Shown: positions 18,249 through 28,544, numbered from the stretch's first letter. The stretch is 64,000 nucleotides of DNA from JACMLX01 sp040384325 (GCA_040384325.1 JAZKJL010000007.1:1-64000), one strand, 5' to 3'. Numbers and translations: made by a program. The notes: generated from the sequence alone by a model not told the origin.

Positions 18249-19231
18249 GTGCACCGCGACGCAGGCGCCTGGGCGTCATCGGCACCTTCGTCTGGGACGT
18301 GATCCACGGCCGCGACATCCGCACCGCGCCGGTGCAGGAGTGGGGCGGCATCACCTACGCACTCTCGGCACTCGACGCCGCGCTCGCTGACGACTGGGAG
18401 ATCGTGCCGCTGATCAAGGTCGGCAGCGACCTGCACCAGCAGGCCACTGAGTTCGTGCGCTCGCTGCGCCGCGCCGCACCCGATGCGGCGCTGATCGAGG
18501 TGTCGCAGCCGAACAACCGCGTCGAACTGCGCTACATCAGCGACGAACGTCGCACCGAGGTGCTGACCGGTGGCGTGCCGCCCTGGTCGTGGCTCGGCCT
18601 GCGCCCGCTGCTGGCCGACATCGATGCGCTCTACGTGAACTTCATCGCCGGCTGGGAGCTGGACCTGGAAACGATGCAGCTGCTGCGGTCGCACTTCACG
18701 GGCCCGATCTACTGCGACCTGCACTCCAAGCTGCTGGGCGTGGACCCGAGCGGGCTGCGCATCCCCGAGGCGATGGCCGATGCCGCCGCGTGGTGCCGCT
18801 GCTGCGACGTGCTGCAGGTGAACGAGGACGAGATGCAGCTGATGGCCCCCGACCCGATGGCGCTGGCCGCCACAGCGCTGGCCAGCGGCGTGCACCTGCT
18901 CTGCGTGACCCTGGGGCGGAAGGGGGCGGTGTATTTCGCCGCGCCGGGGTTCGAGCGGTTGGCGGACGTCTCCACGCCGGTCAGCGGCAGCGCCTTCGGC
19001 GCCGTGCGCACCGCGCTGGTGCCGATCGACGGCGCGCTGCTGGACACCGATCCCGGCGACCCCACCGGCTGTGGCGACGTGTGGGGTGCAACGCAGTTCT
19101 CGCATTTGCTTGCAGGCACTACCTTCACGGACGCCATGCAACTCGCCCATCGGGCCGCGGCACGCAACGTCCGGCACCGAGGTGCCACGGGGCTGGCGCA
19201 TTACCTCCGCGGAGAGCTTGCCCCCTCGTGA
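18245..19231 (+). CDS. PfkB family carbohydrate kinase
   Basis: 328-residue ribokinase-fold protein. The GTG at 18245 overlaps the ROK stop by 4 bp. The N-terminus (LGVIGTFVWDVIHG, then WGGITYALSALDAAL) and the anion-hole motif DPTGCGDVWGAT carrying the catalytic Asp are typical of the family; VNEDEMQLM and LCVTLGRKGAVYF are the PfkB signature strands. The first half is less conserved than in standard fructokinases, so the substrate is open: a sugar, nucleoside or another small alcohol. It overlaps the next gene by 4 bp as well. The coupling with a ROK kinase suggests sugar phosphate handling. Confidence 0.85.
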   Translation: MSAPRRRRLGVIGTFVWDVIHGRDIRTAPVQEWGGITYALSALDAALADDWEIVPLIKVGSDLHQQATEFVRSLRRAAPDAALIEVSQPNNRVELRYISDERRTEVLTGGVPPWSWLGLRPLLADIDALYVNFIAGWELDLETMQLLRSHFTGPIYCDLHSKLLGVDPSGLRIPEAMADAAAWCRCCDVLQVNEDEMQLMAPDPMALAATALASGVHLLCVTLGRKGAVYFAAPGFERLADVSTPVSGSAFGAVRTALVPIDGALLDTDPGDPTGCGDVWGATQFSHLLAGTTFTDAMQLAHRAAARNVRHRGATGLAHYLRGELAPS

Positions 19232-20112
19232 CCACCATCCTCACCGTACCGGCGTCCCTCGACGACGTCACCTTCGAATCGTTGCTGCAGGCGCTCGCCG
19301 CCGTGCCGAACGATACCAAGGTGATGATCGACGCCCGGCACACACGGTGGTCCAGCCCGTACGGGCTGATCGGGATGCTGACGCTGGCGCAGTCGCGCCG
19401 CATCATGCCGCAGTTCGTGCCGCCGGAGGATGCCAACACCGCCAGCTACTGGGCACGCGCCGGCTTCTTCCGGCACGCCGAGAAGCTGATGGAGTTCACG
19501 CGACCTGCGCCGAAGTCACGCGGCAGCGGTGACTCCAACTTCTTCCTCGACGTGACGCCGATCGCGAAGACCGAAGATGTGCAGTTCGTGGTGTCGCACA
19601 TCCAGGAGCGCTCGAAGGCGATCATGGAAACGCTGGGATTCCCGGCCCAGAGCTCGATGGGCTTCTCGGTGGTGCTGTCGGAGAGCTGCCAGAACATCAT
19701 CGAACACGCCGGCGGGCCGGGCTGGGTGGCGGTGCAGACGTACGACTGGCAGAAGCGGCTCGGTCGGCGGGTGGTGGTGATCGCCGTCAGCGACAGCGGC
19801 ATCGGGTTCCGCGAATCGCTCGAGCACCGGCACGCGCGCACCGTCACCGATCGCTGGGACGACGGCGCAGCGCTGGAGGCGGCCGTGCTGCGCGCCACCA
19901 GTCGCTTCACCGATCCGGGTCGTGGTCAGGGCCTGGCCGGCATCCGCCGCTACATGGCCAAGTGGGACGCCAAGCTGACGGTGCGCAGTGGAACGGCACG
20001 CATCGGCATCATTCCCGAGTGGGCCGAACCGGAAGAGGCACTGGTCGAGCATCTCCCGCACTTCGCTGGCTCCCAGTACCAGATGATCATCCCGCAAGCG
20101 GTCACGAAGTGA
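19228..20112 (+). CDS. RsbW-like ATPase / STAS-type regulator
   Basis: 294-residue protein with a GTG start overlapping the PfkB stop. Residues 1-100 form a small alpha/beta region resembling STAS-type domains (TKVMIDARHTRWSSPYGLIGML). The second half is a GHKL ATPase: LSESCQNIIEHAGG is the N box, VIAVSDSGIGF the G1 box, and GRGQGLAGIRRYM the G2 box. There is no His-phosphoacceptor domain, so it is anti-sigma-factor-like or a serine kinase rather than a sensor kinase. The next gene, overlapping by one base, is a STAS-like protein, so the two may form a partner-switching pair. No sigma factor or phosphatase adjoins them. Confidence 0.75.
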   Translation: MTTILTVPASLDDVTFESLLQALAAVPNDTKVMIDARHTRWSSPYGLIGMLTLAQSRRIMPQFVPPEDANTASYWARAGFFRHAEKLMEFTRPAPKSRGSGDSNFFLDVTPIAKTEDVQFVVSHIQERSKAIMETLGFPAQSSMGFSVVLSESCQNIIEHAGGPGWVAVQTYDWQKRLGRRVVVIAVSDSGIGFRESLEHRHARTVTDRWDDGAALEAAVLRATSRFTDPGRGQGLAGIRRYMAKWDAKLTVRSGTARIGIIPEWAEPEEALVEHLPHFAGSQYQMIIPQAVTK

Positions 20113-20687
20113 TGCTGACACCGATTCCGCTCGAATTGCGCACGGCCATGGCGCGCGCCGAGTGTGACCTGTACTCCAACCTCGTGACCCGGGCCACTGG
20201 GCGCGCGGTGCGCGGGCAGCTGGAGAGCATGCTCAGCGAGATGGAGGGCCACCGCCTGGCGGTGCTCGACTTCTCGCACGTGGGCGTGCTGGACTTCAGC
20301 TGTGCCGACGAGATCGTCGCCCAGCTGCTGCTGCGGTTCGGGGCCGGACTGCCGGCGCACACGGCGTCGCCGCAGCCGCCGAGCTACTTCATGTTCCGCG
20401 GCCTGGCCGAGTCGCACCTGGAGGCGCTGGAGCCGGTGCTGGAGCGGCACGGCTTGGCGCTGGTGGCCGAGGCGGCCGACGGCTCCATGCAACTGGTCGG
20501 GATGGTGGACGCCGACGAGGTCTCGGCCTGGAGGCTGGTGCTGGCCTCCGGCGGGGGCGACGTGACCGCGATTGCATCCTTTGGCGACGACCTGAGTATC
20601 GATTTACATGCGCGGCTCGTCGCGCTGGCACGGCGCCGGCTGGTGATCCAGACGGCGGCCGGGTTCCATCCGCTGCGACACCACTGA
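20112..20687 (+). CDS. STAS-like domain protein
   Basis: 191-residue protein whose ATG overlaps the preceding stop (TGATG). The central region (LAVLDFSHVGVLDFSCADEIVAQLLL) has the strand-helix pattern of STAS/DUF4325-like domains, in which a Ser or Thr in this region is the target of an anti-sigma-type kinase. Here Ser follows DF in LDFSC. The rest consists of two further alpha/beta stretches without recognised motifs. The overlap with the GHKL ATPase gene argues for a functional complex. Function in this organism is unknown. Confidence 0.65.
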   Translation: MLTPIPLELRTAMARAECDLYSNLVTRATGRAVRGQLESMLSEMEGHRLAVLDFSHVGVLDFSCADEIVAQLLLRFGAGLPAHTASPQPPSYFMFRGLAESHLEALEPVLERHGLALVAEAADGSMQLVGMVDADEVSAWRLVLASGGGDVTAIASFGDDLSIDLHARLVALARRRLVIQTAAGFHPLRHH

Positions 20688-20701
20688 CCACGGTCTCCTG
20701 A

Positions 20702-21025
20702 ATGCCTCGCCAGACTGACCTCTACAATCCGCCACTGCAGGTGATCGGCTTCATCGCGTCGCGGCGCGGCGATACCGAGCGCGGTCCGGCGATCCGGCTC
20801 AACCGCGCCGAAGCCGCGCTGCGCATGCTGACCGACGGGGAACTGGTGTTCATCCAGGGCCCGACGCGCAAGGAACTGGCGCCGGTGGTGATCGACGACG
20901 AGTTGCCGAATGGCGGCGTGGTCGCGCGCGACATCCTCGGCCTGCTGGTGACCGACGTGATCAAGCTGGTGAAGCCCGACATGGATCGCGGCCCTGCGCC
21001 GGCCCGCACCGAACTCCTGGGATGA
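20702..21025 (+). CDS. Small conserved-looking protein of unknown function
   Basis: 107 residues, 14 bp after the STAS-like gene and 7 bp before the trans-sulfuration gene, so firmly inside the operon. No signal peptide, membrane segment or cysteines are visible. It is predicted to be mainly strands and short helices, with a charged centre (RLNRAEAALRMLTDGELVFIQG). The even spacing and high-GC codon use support a real gene. I do not recognise the family. Confidence 0.65.
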   Translation: MPRQTDLYNPPLQVIGFIASRRGDTERGPAIRLNRAEAALRMLTDGELVFIQGPTRKELAPVVIDDELPNGGVVARDILGLLVTDVIKLVKPDMDRGPAPARTELLG

Positions 21026-21032
21026 CAGGCCG

Positions 21033-22186
21033 ATGACCGACGAGAACGCCCGTCCGATGCACTTCGCCACGCGAGCCGTCCACGTCGGTCGCGTGTCGGA
21101 CGGCCTGAGCCCGATCGCGCCGCCGCTGGTGCAGGGTGTGAACTTCGAGCAGCCGCGTGGTGTGGCCTCGGTGCCGCGCTACACGCGCTACGCCAACACG
21201 CCCACGATCGTGCTGGTGCAGCAGCGCCTCGCCTCGCTGGAAGGTGCCGAGGCGGCGGTCTGCCTGTCGAGCGGCATGGGGGCCACCTCTTGCGCCATGC
21301 TGGCCCTGCTCCGCCCCGGCGATCACCTGCTCAGCAGCGCCTGGATCTACGGCGGTACACACCGCCTGTTCACCGAGGAACTGCCGAAACTCGGCATCGA
21401 GGTCACGTTCGTCGACCCGATGGATTCGCGCGGCTGGCGGCAGAACCTGCGTCCGTCGACGCGCGCGTTGTTCGTCGAGACGCCGGTGAATCCGACCTGT
21501 CGTGTGCTGGACCTGAAGCCGCTCAGCATCCTGACTCGCGAGAGTGGCATCGCGCTGGTGGTGGATTCCACCTTCGCCAGCCCGGTGAACCTGCGCCCGC
21601 TGGAGCACGGCGCCGATGTCGTCATCGCGTCGACCACCAAGTACCTCAACGGGCACCACGACATGCTCGGTGGTGCGGTGTTCGGCTCGCAGGGTTACAT
21701 CGACGAAGTCACGCAGAAGATGATGGTGTGGGGCCAGGCGCCCGACCCGTTCGCCTGCTGGCTGCTGGAGCGCGGGCTGAAGACGCTGCCGATCCGCGTG
21801 CAGCGCGCCAACGAGAACGCGATGGCGCTGGCCACCTGGTGCGAGGCGCATCCGGCCTTCCGCACCGTGCATTATCCCGGCCTCGCCTCGCATCCCGACC
21901 ACGCGCTCGCGAAGGCGACGATGGACGGCTTCGGAGGCATGTTGGCGCTGGAAATGGTGGGCGGTGCCGCAGCCGCCGATCGCATGGTCGAGCGACTCCA
22001 GCTGATCCTCCACGCCACGTCGCTCGGCGGCGTCGACACGCTGATCTGCGAGCCCCGTTTCAGCTCGCACGCGCACATGAGTGCCGAGGGTCGCGCGGCA
22101 CTCGGCATTCCCGACGGGTTCCTGCGGGTCAGCGTCGGGATCGAGGACGTGCGCGACCTGATCGCCGACTTCGCCCAGGCCCTGGC

Positions 22187-22190
<4 letters not shown>
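21033..22190 (+). CDS. Cys/Met metabolism PLP-dependent trans-sulfuration enzyme
   Basis: 385-residue member of the cystathionine gamma-synthase / gamma-lyase / O-acyl-homoserine sulfhydrylase family, cytoplasmic. The PLP lysine lies in ASTTKYLNGHHDMLGG. VDSTFASP holds the PLP-pyridine Asp, and SSGMGATSCAMLALL is the phosphate-cup region. RYTRYANTP is the neighbouring-subunit motif, and the C-terminus keeps ETLICEPR-like (DTLICEPR) and LRVSVGIED. Which reaction it carries out, methionine gamma-lyase, MetB or MetZ, cannot be fixed by motifs. It overlaps ftsE by 4 bp, an unusual pairing of amino-acid metabolism with division genes. Confidence 0.9.
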
Positions 22191-22893
<703 letters not shown>

Positions 22894-22894
<1 letters not shown>

Positions 22895-23742
22895 TGCGCC
22901 TCGCCATGCGCGAAGTGCTGACGGCGTTCCGCCGCGCCCCCGGACTCGGCTTCCTGAGCGTCTTCACCATCGCGTTCTCGCTGTTCGCGTTCGGGCTGTT
23001 CGGGCTGGTGGCGTACAACACGCGGCTGGCGCTGGAACGCCTGGAAGAACGGGTGGAGATCCGGGCCTACGTCACCGAAGGCACCGAGGCCGATGCGGTG
23101 GCCGCGGCGGTCGGCGACGTGCGTGCGTTTCCGGAAGTCGCCAGCGTGACCTACGTGACGCCGGAGGACGCACTGAAGAAGGCGCGCACCGAGATGGCGG
23201 AATTTCAGGACGTGTTCGAGCCCGAATTCCTGCCCGCCTCGCTCGAGGTGCGGCTGCGGCCGGGCATGCGCGACCCGGAGCAGGTGAAGGCCGTCTCCAA
23301 CCGGCTCAAGGGCTACTCGTTCGTGGACGACGTGCGGTACGGTGAGGAGTGGGTGCAGAAGTTCTACAGCGTGCGACGCGCCGCCACCGCCGCCGGCATC
23401 GTGCTCGGCATCGCCTTCGCATTCGCGGCGATGATCATCATCGGCTCCACCATCCGCACCTCGGTGCTGGCGCGCAGCCGCGAGATCGGCATCATGCGCC
23501 TGGTCGGGGCCACCGATGGCTTCATCCGCGCCCCGTTCCTCATCGATGGACTGCTGAAGGGGCTGATCGGCGGCATGATGGCGGTGGCGCTGATGTGGAT
23601 CACGCGCACCGCGCTCACGGCCACCGTGTTCGCGTTCGAGTTCTTCCCCACGCCGGTGCTGCTGCTTGGCATCCTGGTCGGCGCGGTGATCGGGCTGCTC
23701 GGCAGCGCGCTGTCGGTGGGCCGACAGTTGAAGCGGGTGTGA
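22894..23742 (+). CDS. ftsX: Cell division permease-like protein FtsX
   Basis: 282-residue inner-membrane partner of FtsE. The first transmembrane helix is at about residues 18-40. The periplasmic FtsX domain follows (EERVEIRAYVTEG through TYVTPEDALKKAR to LPASLEVRL), then three further helices (about 162-185, 205-232, 245-272). The cytoplasmic-loop motif RSREIGIMRLVGATDGFIRAPF is the coupling region. Its stop overlaps the envC start. The periplasmic loop would bind the coiled coil of the neighbouring EnvC. Confidence 0.95.
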
Positions 23743-24980
23743 TGACGGTGCGCGGCTGGTGCGGGATGGCGGTAATTGTGGCCGCGCTGCTGCTGCCTGC
23801 GGTCGCGCGGGCGCAGGGCACGCAGTCGGCGCAGCGCATCGCTGCACAGCGTGCGGAACTGGACCGCATCCGTCGTGAACGGGCGGACCTGCAGCGCCGC
23901 ATGATCGACCTGCAGGGCACGGTGCACGACCTGGCCGAGGAGAAGAAGAACCTCGCCGCGCAGGCTGATGCCACCGCGCGCGCCGTGAAGGCACTCGACG
24001 CGCAGCTGGAAGGCATTCAGGACGAGGTGCTGGAAGCCACCACCAGCCTCGCCACGGCCGAGGATGAGTTGAGCACCAAGCGCGCCATCCTGCGGCGCCG
24101 TCTGAAGGATGTGTACAAGCGCGGCCCGCTCTACAACCTCGAGGTGCTGCTGTCGGCCGAGAGTTTCGGTGGGCTGGTGGCGCGGTACAAGGTGTTGCAC
24201 GCGCTGACGTTGCGCGATCGCACGCTGGTGTCGGCGGTGGAGCGCTTGCGCGACCAGATCGCGCAGCAGCGCGGCCAGATGGTGCGCCTGCAGGAGGACA
24301 TCGAGCGCAGCAAGCAGGAGAAGGCGCAGGAGGAGGATCGACTGCGTGCGCTGGAGGCACAGCGCGGTCGCAGCATCAGCGTGGCGCAGCAGCAGACGCG
24401 CGTGGTGCGCAACCGGCTGGCTGAGATCGAGCGATCGGAGAGCCGACTGCGCGGCGTGATCGCGACGCTGGAGGACAGCCGCCGCCGCTCGGAGGCCGCC
24501 AGCGCCGCACCGTCGGCCGGTGCGGGCCGCAGCGCGCCCACCACGCGCAGCGCGGCACCGAGCGCCAGCACCATCCGCACCGCCGACTTCGGAAAGCTCG
24601 ACTGGCCGGTGGACGGCACGATCCTCTATCGCTTCGGGCGCACCGTGACGCCGGAGAACACCACGCTGCGCTGGAACGGCATCGGCATCCAGACCGCACG
24701 TGGCACACCGGTGAAGTCCATCGCCGCCGGTGAAGTGGTGGTGTCGGAGAACATCGGCACCTACGGACTGACGGTGATCGTGCAGCACGGCGCCGGCGAC
24801 TACTCGGTGTACGGGTCGCTGGCCGGCGCCAACGTCGGCAAGGGCGCCAAGGTCACCAAGGGACAAGTGATCGGCAGCGTCGGCACCGCCGATCCCGACA
24901 TGCCGCCGCACCTGCACTTCGAGATCCGACGTTCGAAGGGTGCCGCCGTGGATCCCCTCTCATGGCTGCGCGGACAATGA
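23742..24980 (+). CDS. envC: EnvC-like murein hydrolase activator (M23/LytM fold)
   Basis: 412-residue secreted protein with a signal peptide (MTVRGWCGMAVIVAALLLPA, cleavage after ARA). A long coiled coil spans about residues 25-250, rich in Glu, Arg and Gln. A Ser/Ala/Arg-rich linker follows, then a C-terminal LytM domain. The LytM metal site is degenerate: the usual HxGID ligand motif is replaced by WNGIGI, whereas HLHFEIR is kept. It therefore probably has no hydrolase activity itself but activates an amidase, as described for E. coli EnvC. It overlaps ftsX by 3 bases, in keeping with FtsEX control. Confidence 0.92.
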   Translation: MTVRGWCGMAVIVAALLLPAVARAQGTQSAQRIAAQRAELDRIRRERADLQRRMIDLQGTVHDLAEEKKNLAAQADATARAVKALDAQLEGIQDEVLEATTSLATAEDELSTKRAILRRRLKDVYKRGPLYNLEVLLSAESFGGLVARYKVLHALTLRDRTLVSAVERLRDQIAQQRGQMVRLQEDIERSKQEKAQEEDRLRALEAQRGRSISVAQQQTRVVRNRLAEIERSESRLRGVIATLEDSRRRSEAASAAPSAGAGRSAPTTRSAAPSASTIRTADFGKLDWPVDGTILYRFGRTVTPENTTLRWNGIGIQTARGTPVKSIAAGEVVVSENIGTYGLTVIVQHGAGDYSVYGSLAGANVGKGAKVTKGQVIGSVGTADPDMPPHLHFEIRRSKGAAVDPLSWLRGQ

Positions 24981-26161
24981 CGGCACGCAAGGCAGCGGCA
25001 CGGACGAAGGCACCGGTGAAGAAGTCAGGCGCCAAGAAGGCAGCGGCGACGGCGGCACCGGTGAAGAAGTCGTCTATGAAGAAGTCGTCCATGAAGAAGT
25101 CGTCAGCCGGGAAGTCGCCGACGAAGACGTCGGCGGTGAAGAAGTCCGTCGCGAAGAAGGCACCCGCGAAACGGCCGGTAGCGAAGAAGTCCGTCGCGAA
25201 GACTGCTGTTCCGACGAAGCGGGCGGCGAAGAAGCCCGCCAACCCGCTCGTCCCGCGGCGCACCACCGCCGACATGGCCGCGCTGCCGCCGTTGCCGCAG
25301 ATCCCCGCCGGCATGCGCCTCGGCACCCACGTCAGCTCGCAGGGTGGCTCGTTCGCCGCTCCACCGCGCGCGACGGAGATCGGCGCCACCGCTCTGCAGC
25401 TCTTCACCAAGACGCCGAACCAGTGGAAGGAGCGCGAGATCGACGAGGCCGAGCGCGCGCAGTTCCGCGCCGCGCTGCAGGCGGCGGGCGATCCGGTCAC
25501 GGTGTCGCACGACAGCTACCTGATCAACCTCGCGTCACCCGACGCCGAGATGCGCACCCGCTCGATCGAGAGCTTCGCCACCGAGCTGCGTCGATGCCAC
25601 GCCCTCGGCATCGATTACCTCGTGTCGCACCCCGGCAACTTCATGGACGACCATGACGCCGGCATCGCGCGCAACGCCGCCGCGATCACCATCGCGTTGC
25701 AGGCGGAACAGGGCGCGACGATCCTCTGCCTCGAGACGACGGCCGGCACCGGCACGGCGCTCGGACGCAGCTTCGAGGAACTGGCGGCACTGATCGATGC
25801 CGTGCCGCCATCGCTGCGCGACCGCATCGGCGTCTGCGTGGACACCTGCCACATCTATTCGGCGGGCTACGACCTGGTCAACGACTTCGACGGCGTGATG
25901 GCGGAGTTCGACCGCATCCTCGGCCTCGACCGCCTGCGCGTCTGGCACCTCAACGACTCCAAGACGCCATTCGCCAGCAACCGCGATCGACACGAGTTGA
26001 TCGGCGAAGGCTCGCTGGGTGTCGAGCCGTTCCGCCGCATCATGACCGACGTGCGTTTCGCACACACGGTGCGCATCCTCGAGACGCCGAAACTCGACGA
26101 CGCCACCCGAACCGACCGCCTGATGCTCAACCACCTGCTGGCACTGGCGTCGGCCGGCTGA
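24962..26161 (+). CDS. nfo: Endonuclease IV (Nfo) with histone-like basic N-terminal tail
   Basis: 399 residues: the last 285 are a complete endonuclease IV, which cuts apurinic/apyrimidinic sites in base-excision repair. Seen are GTHVSSQGG, the metal-site segments HDSYLINLAS, HPGNFM, CLETTAGTG and VCVDTCHIYSAGYD, then VWHLNDSKTPFASNRDRHELIGEGSLG. The first 100 residues are Lys/Ala/Pro/Ser repeats (PVKK, KKSS, AKKA type), like histone H1 or the tails of mycobacterial HupB. The frame overlaps the envC stop by 19 bp; an alternative ATG lies at 24977. The tail probably tethers the repair enzyme to DNA. The mix of codons in the tail keeps the local high-GC usage. Confidence 0.92.
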   Translation: MAARTMTARKAAARTKAPVKKSGAKKAAATAAPVKKSSMKKSSMKKSSAGKSPTKTSAVKKSVAKKAPAKRPVAKKSVAKTAVPTKRAAKKPANPLVPRRTTADMAALPPLPQIPAGMRLGTHVSSQGGSFAAPPRATEIGATALQLFTKTPNQWKEREIDEAERAQFRAALQAAGDPVTVSHDSYLINLASPDAEMRTRSIESFATELRRCHALGIDYLVSHPGNFMDDHDAGIARNAAAITIALQAEQGATILCLETTAGTGTALGRSFEELAALIDAVPPSLRDRIGVCVDTCHIYSAGYDLVNDFDGVMAEFDRILGLDRLRVWHLNDSKTPFASNRDRHELIGEGSLGVEPFRRIMTDVRFAHTVRILETPKLDDATRTDRLMLNHLLALASAG

Positions 26162-26183
26162 GCGCCAGAAAGCGGGCTGCGGG

Positions 26184-28451
26184 TCAGAAGCCGAGTCGAT
26201 ACACCAACGACACGTTGCGGCCGGGATTGAACGTGAACGCCTTGATCCGGCTGGTGGCATCGGCGAAGCGCTCGTCGAGCAGGTTGTCCACCCGCAGCGT
26301 GAGCGTCTGCAGCGTGCGACGCGAGGGGATGTTCCAGGCCCCGCTGATGTTCAGCAGCGTGTAGGAATCGGTGGCGATGTCGCTGGTGTTGTCGGCGGCC
26401 ACGCGTGTCTGCTTCAGCACGCGGCGTGCATCGCCACCCACACTCCAGTGTCCCACGTCGTACCGCAGCGAGCCACCGAAGCGCGCGGCGGGAATGAACG
26501 GCAGGTTGGCGCCGCCGGTGAAGCGGCCCCGCACTGCGTCGGCCATCGCGCCCAGCACCACGTGTCGCGCCAGCTGCGTCTCACCAGAGAACTCGAAGCC
26601 GGTGAGCGTCGCATTCCGTTGCGAGAAGTTCACCAACGGCACCGTCTCGCCATCGACGTCCTCGGTGCCCACCACCACTGGCGCGATGTAATCATCGATC
26701 ATGTTGCGATAGGCCGACAGCTGCATGAACCGGCTGCCACTCTGCGCGCGCAGCACGCCATCGATGCCGGTGCTGGTCTCCGCCTTCAGCGTCGCGTCAC
26801 CCACGTCGTAGGTACCCACCGCGACGTGGAACCCGTTGGCGTAGAGTTCTTCCACCGTCGGCGCACGGAAGGCGCGCGCCACGCTGCCACTGAGCGTGAA
26901 GTGTCCGGCGAACGGCACCGAGAGGCCGAGTGATCCGCTGCCGTTGTTGAACTGGCGCGTGCGCTCGGTCGGAAAGCGCGCGTCGCCGCTGGCCTTGCCG
27001 GTGATGCGGAACGTGTCGAAGCGGCCGCCGAACTGCAGGCGCGGCGTGCGTGCCTCAGGACGCCCTGAGACCAGCGGCAACTCCTGGTAGACGAATGCCG
27101 CGAGGTTGGTGTTGTCGGCACCGGGCGTGAACGCCTCGTCGCCGATGGGCTGATACTGGCGCAGGAACGCCTGCATGCCCACCGATCCGCTGACACGACC
27201 GAACTGCGTCTTGCCGGAGATCGAGGCCGTCTGCGACTTGAGCTCGAAGGTGGTGCCGACGAGGTTCTCCTCGACCTCGATTTCATCGTGCGTGTACGAC
27301 TGCAGCGTGCCTTCCAGGCGCACGTAACTGAGCGCACGCGTCCCGGTCGTGATCCCCACACGTCCCTGCAGGCCGCGGCGAACGCCGTCGATGCGGATCT
27401 GTTCACCGCCGGTCGCGAACGGGATGCCGTAGTTGAAGTCACTCTGCCGGTACACCAACCCGGCCGACACCTTGGCGCCGACGAAACCGATGCCGGCGGT
27501 GCCGTTCCAGGCGCGGACGTCGCTGTTCGGCTGCGACGTGCCGCCGCCGACATGGTACGACGACTGCCGGCGCACGGTGCCGCGCAGGGTGGCGGCGAAG
27601 TGTTCGCCGAGCGGCACGTTCAGCGCACCACTGCCCACCGCACCCGGGTTCACCGATTCCGACTGGCCATTGAGGAAGCCGCCGATGCGCGAGGGCACCG
27701 TGGTCGGGATGTCACCCGAGATCACGTTCACCACGCCACCGATCGCCGCGTTGCCGTAGAGCAGCGACGCGGGCCCCCGAATCACCTCGATTCGCTCGGC
27801 GCTGTTCGGGTCGGCCACGAAGGCGTGGTCGGCCGATGCGGACCCGAGGTCGGCCACCCGCTCGCCGTCCTGCAGCGTCAGGATGCGCTCACCGGTCAGC
27901 CCGCGGATCACCGGCACGTTGGCCATCGGGCCGTTGAAGCGCATCGCCATGCCTGGTTCCGACGACAGCGTCTGCGCCACCGATGCGCCGAGCTGGCGCT
28001 GCAGGTCCTTGCCACTGAGCTGGATGGTGGACTGCGTCACGCTCAGCGGATCGGTGCCGGTCGGTGAGGCCGTGATCTGGACGCCAGGCAGGCGGAGCAC
28101 CGTCTTGCGGAGCGTGATGCGGAGCTTCGGCGGGTCACTGCCGTCACCCGGCACGGTGACGACTTCGTGCACCGGGACGAAGCCGACGAACACGATCGTG
28201 AGGTGCACCGTGCCGACCGGCGCACCGACGAAGCTGAAGGCTCCCTCGCGATCGGTGACCGCGACACGCTGGAGCTCGGTGGCCACCACCTGGACGTTCG
28301 CCAGCGGCGCACCGGCCGAGTCCACGACCAGGCCGCGGATGGTGGGGGCATCGGTCGCGGCGGAAGCGGCGGAGGGCGTCAGCAGCAAGCTGAGCAGCAA
28401 CGGAAGGACAGCAGCGCGAAGCGCGCGAGTGGCGGACTGGAGCAGAATCAT
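26184..28451 (-). CDS. TonB-dependent outer-membrane receptor with carboxypeptidase-like N-domain
   Basis: 755-residue beta-barrel receptor. The ATG at 28451 gives a signal peptide (hydrophobic run ending ASAA). It is followed by a carboxypeptidase-regulatory-like beta-sandwich (IRGLVVDSAGAPLANVQVVA), a plug domain (GASVAQTLSSEPGMAMRF, VIRGLTGERILTLQDGER, RIEVIRGPASLLYGNAAIGG), and a barrel ending in the terminal strand NVSLVYRLGF with the usual final Phe. The substrate is unknown; siderophore, metal or vitamin is possible. A near-palindromic AT-rich site 94 bp upstream may be an operator. It converges on nfo with 22 bp between the stops, and no clear terminator was seen there. Confidence 0.9.
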   Translation of the reverse strand: MILLQSATRALRAAVLPLLLSLLLTPSAASAATDAPTIRGLVVDSAGAPLANVQVVATELQRVAVTDREGAFSFVGAPVGTVHLTIVFVGFVPVHEVVTVPGDGSDPPKLRITLRKTVLRLPGVQITASPTGTDPLSVTQSTIQLSGKDLQRQLGASVAQTLSSEPGMAMRFNGPMANVPVIRGLTGERILTLQDGERVADLGSASADHAFVADPNSAERIEVIRGPASLLYGNAAIGGVVNVISGDIPTTVPSRIGGFLNGQSESVNPGAVGSGALNVPLGEHFAATLRGTVRRQSSYHVGGGTSQPNSDVRAWNGTAGIGFVGAKVSAGLVYRQSDFNYGIPFATGGEQIRIDGVRRGLQGRVGITTGTRALSYVRLEGTLQSYTHDEIEVEENLVGTTFELKSQTASISGKTQFGRVSGSVGMQAFLRQYQPIGDEAFTPGADNTNLAAFVYQELPLVSGRPEARTPRLQFGGRFDTFRITGKASGDARFPTERTRQFNNGSGSLGLSVPFAGHFTLSGSVARAFRAPTVEELYANGFHVAVGTYDVGDATLKAETSTGIDGVLRAQSGSRFMQLSAYRNMIDDYIAPVVVGTEDVDGETVPLVNFSQRNATLTGFEFSGETQLARHVVLGAMADAVRGRFTGGANLPFIPAARFGGSLRYDVGHWSVGGDARRVLKQTRVAADNTSDIATDSYTLLNISGAWNIPSRRTLQTLTLRVDNLLDERFADATSRIKAFTFNPGRNVSLVYRLGF

Positions 28452-28544
28452 GACGGCCTGAAGAGGGGCGAACGCCGAGCGGCACGCGAGTACCGTCGCA
28501 AACATCCTGCAGGCAGGGCCAAGAGGCCAGCCGTGATTGACTAC

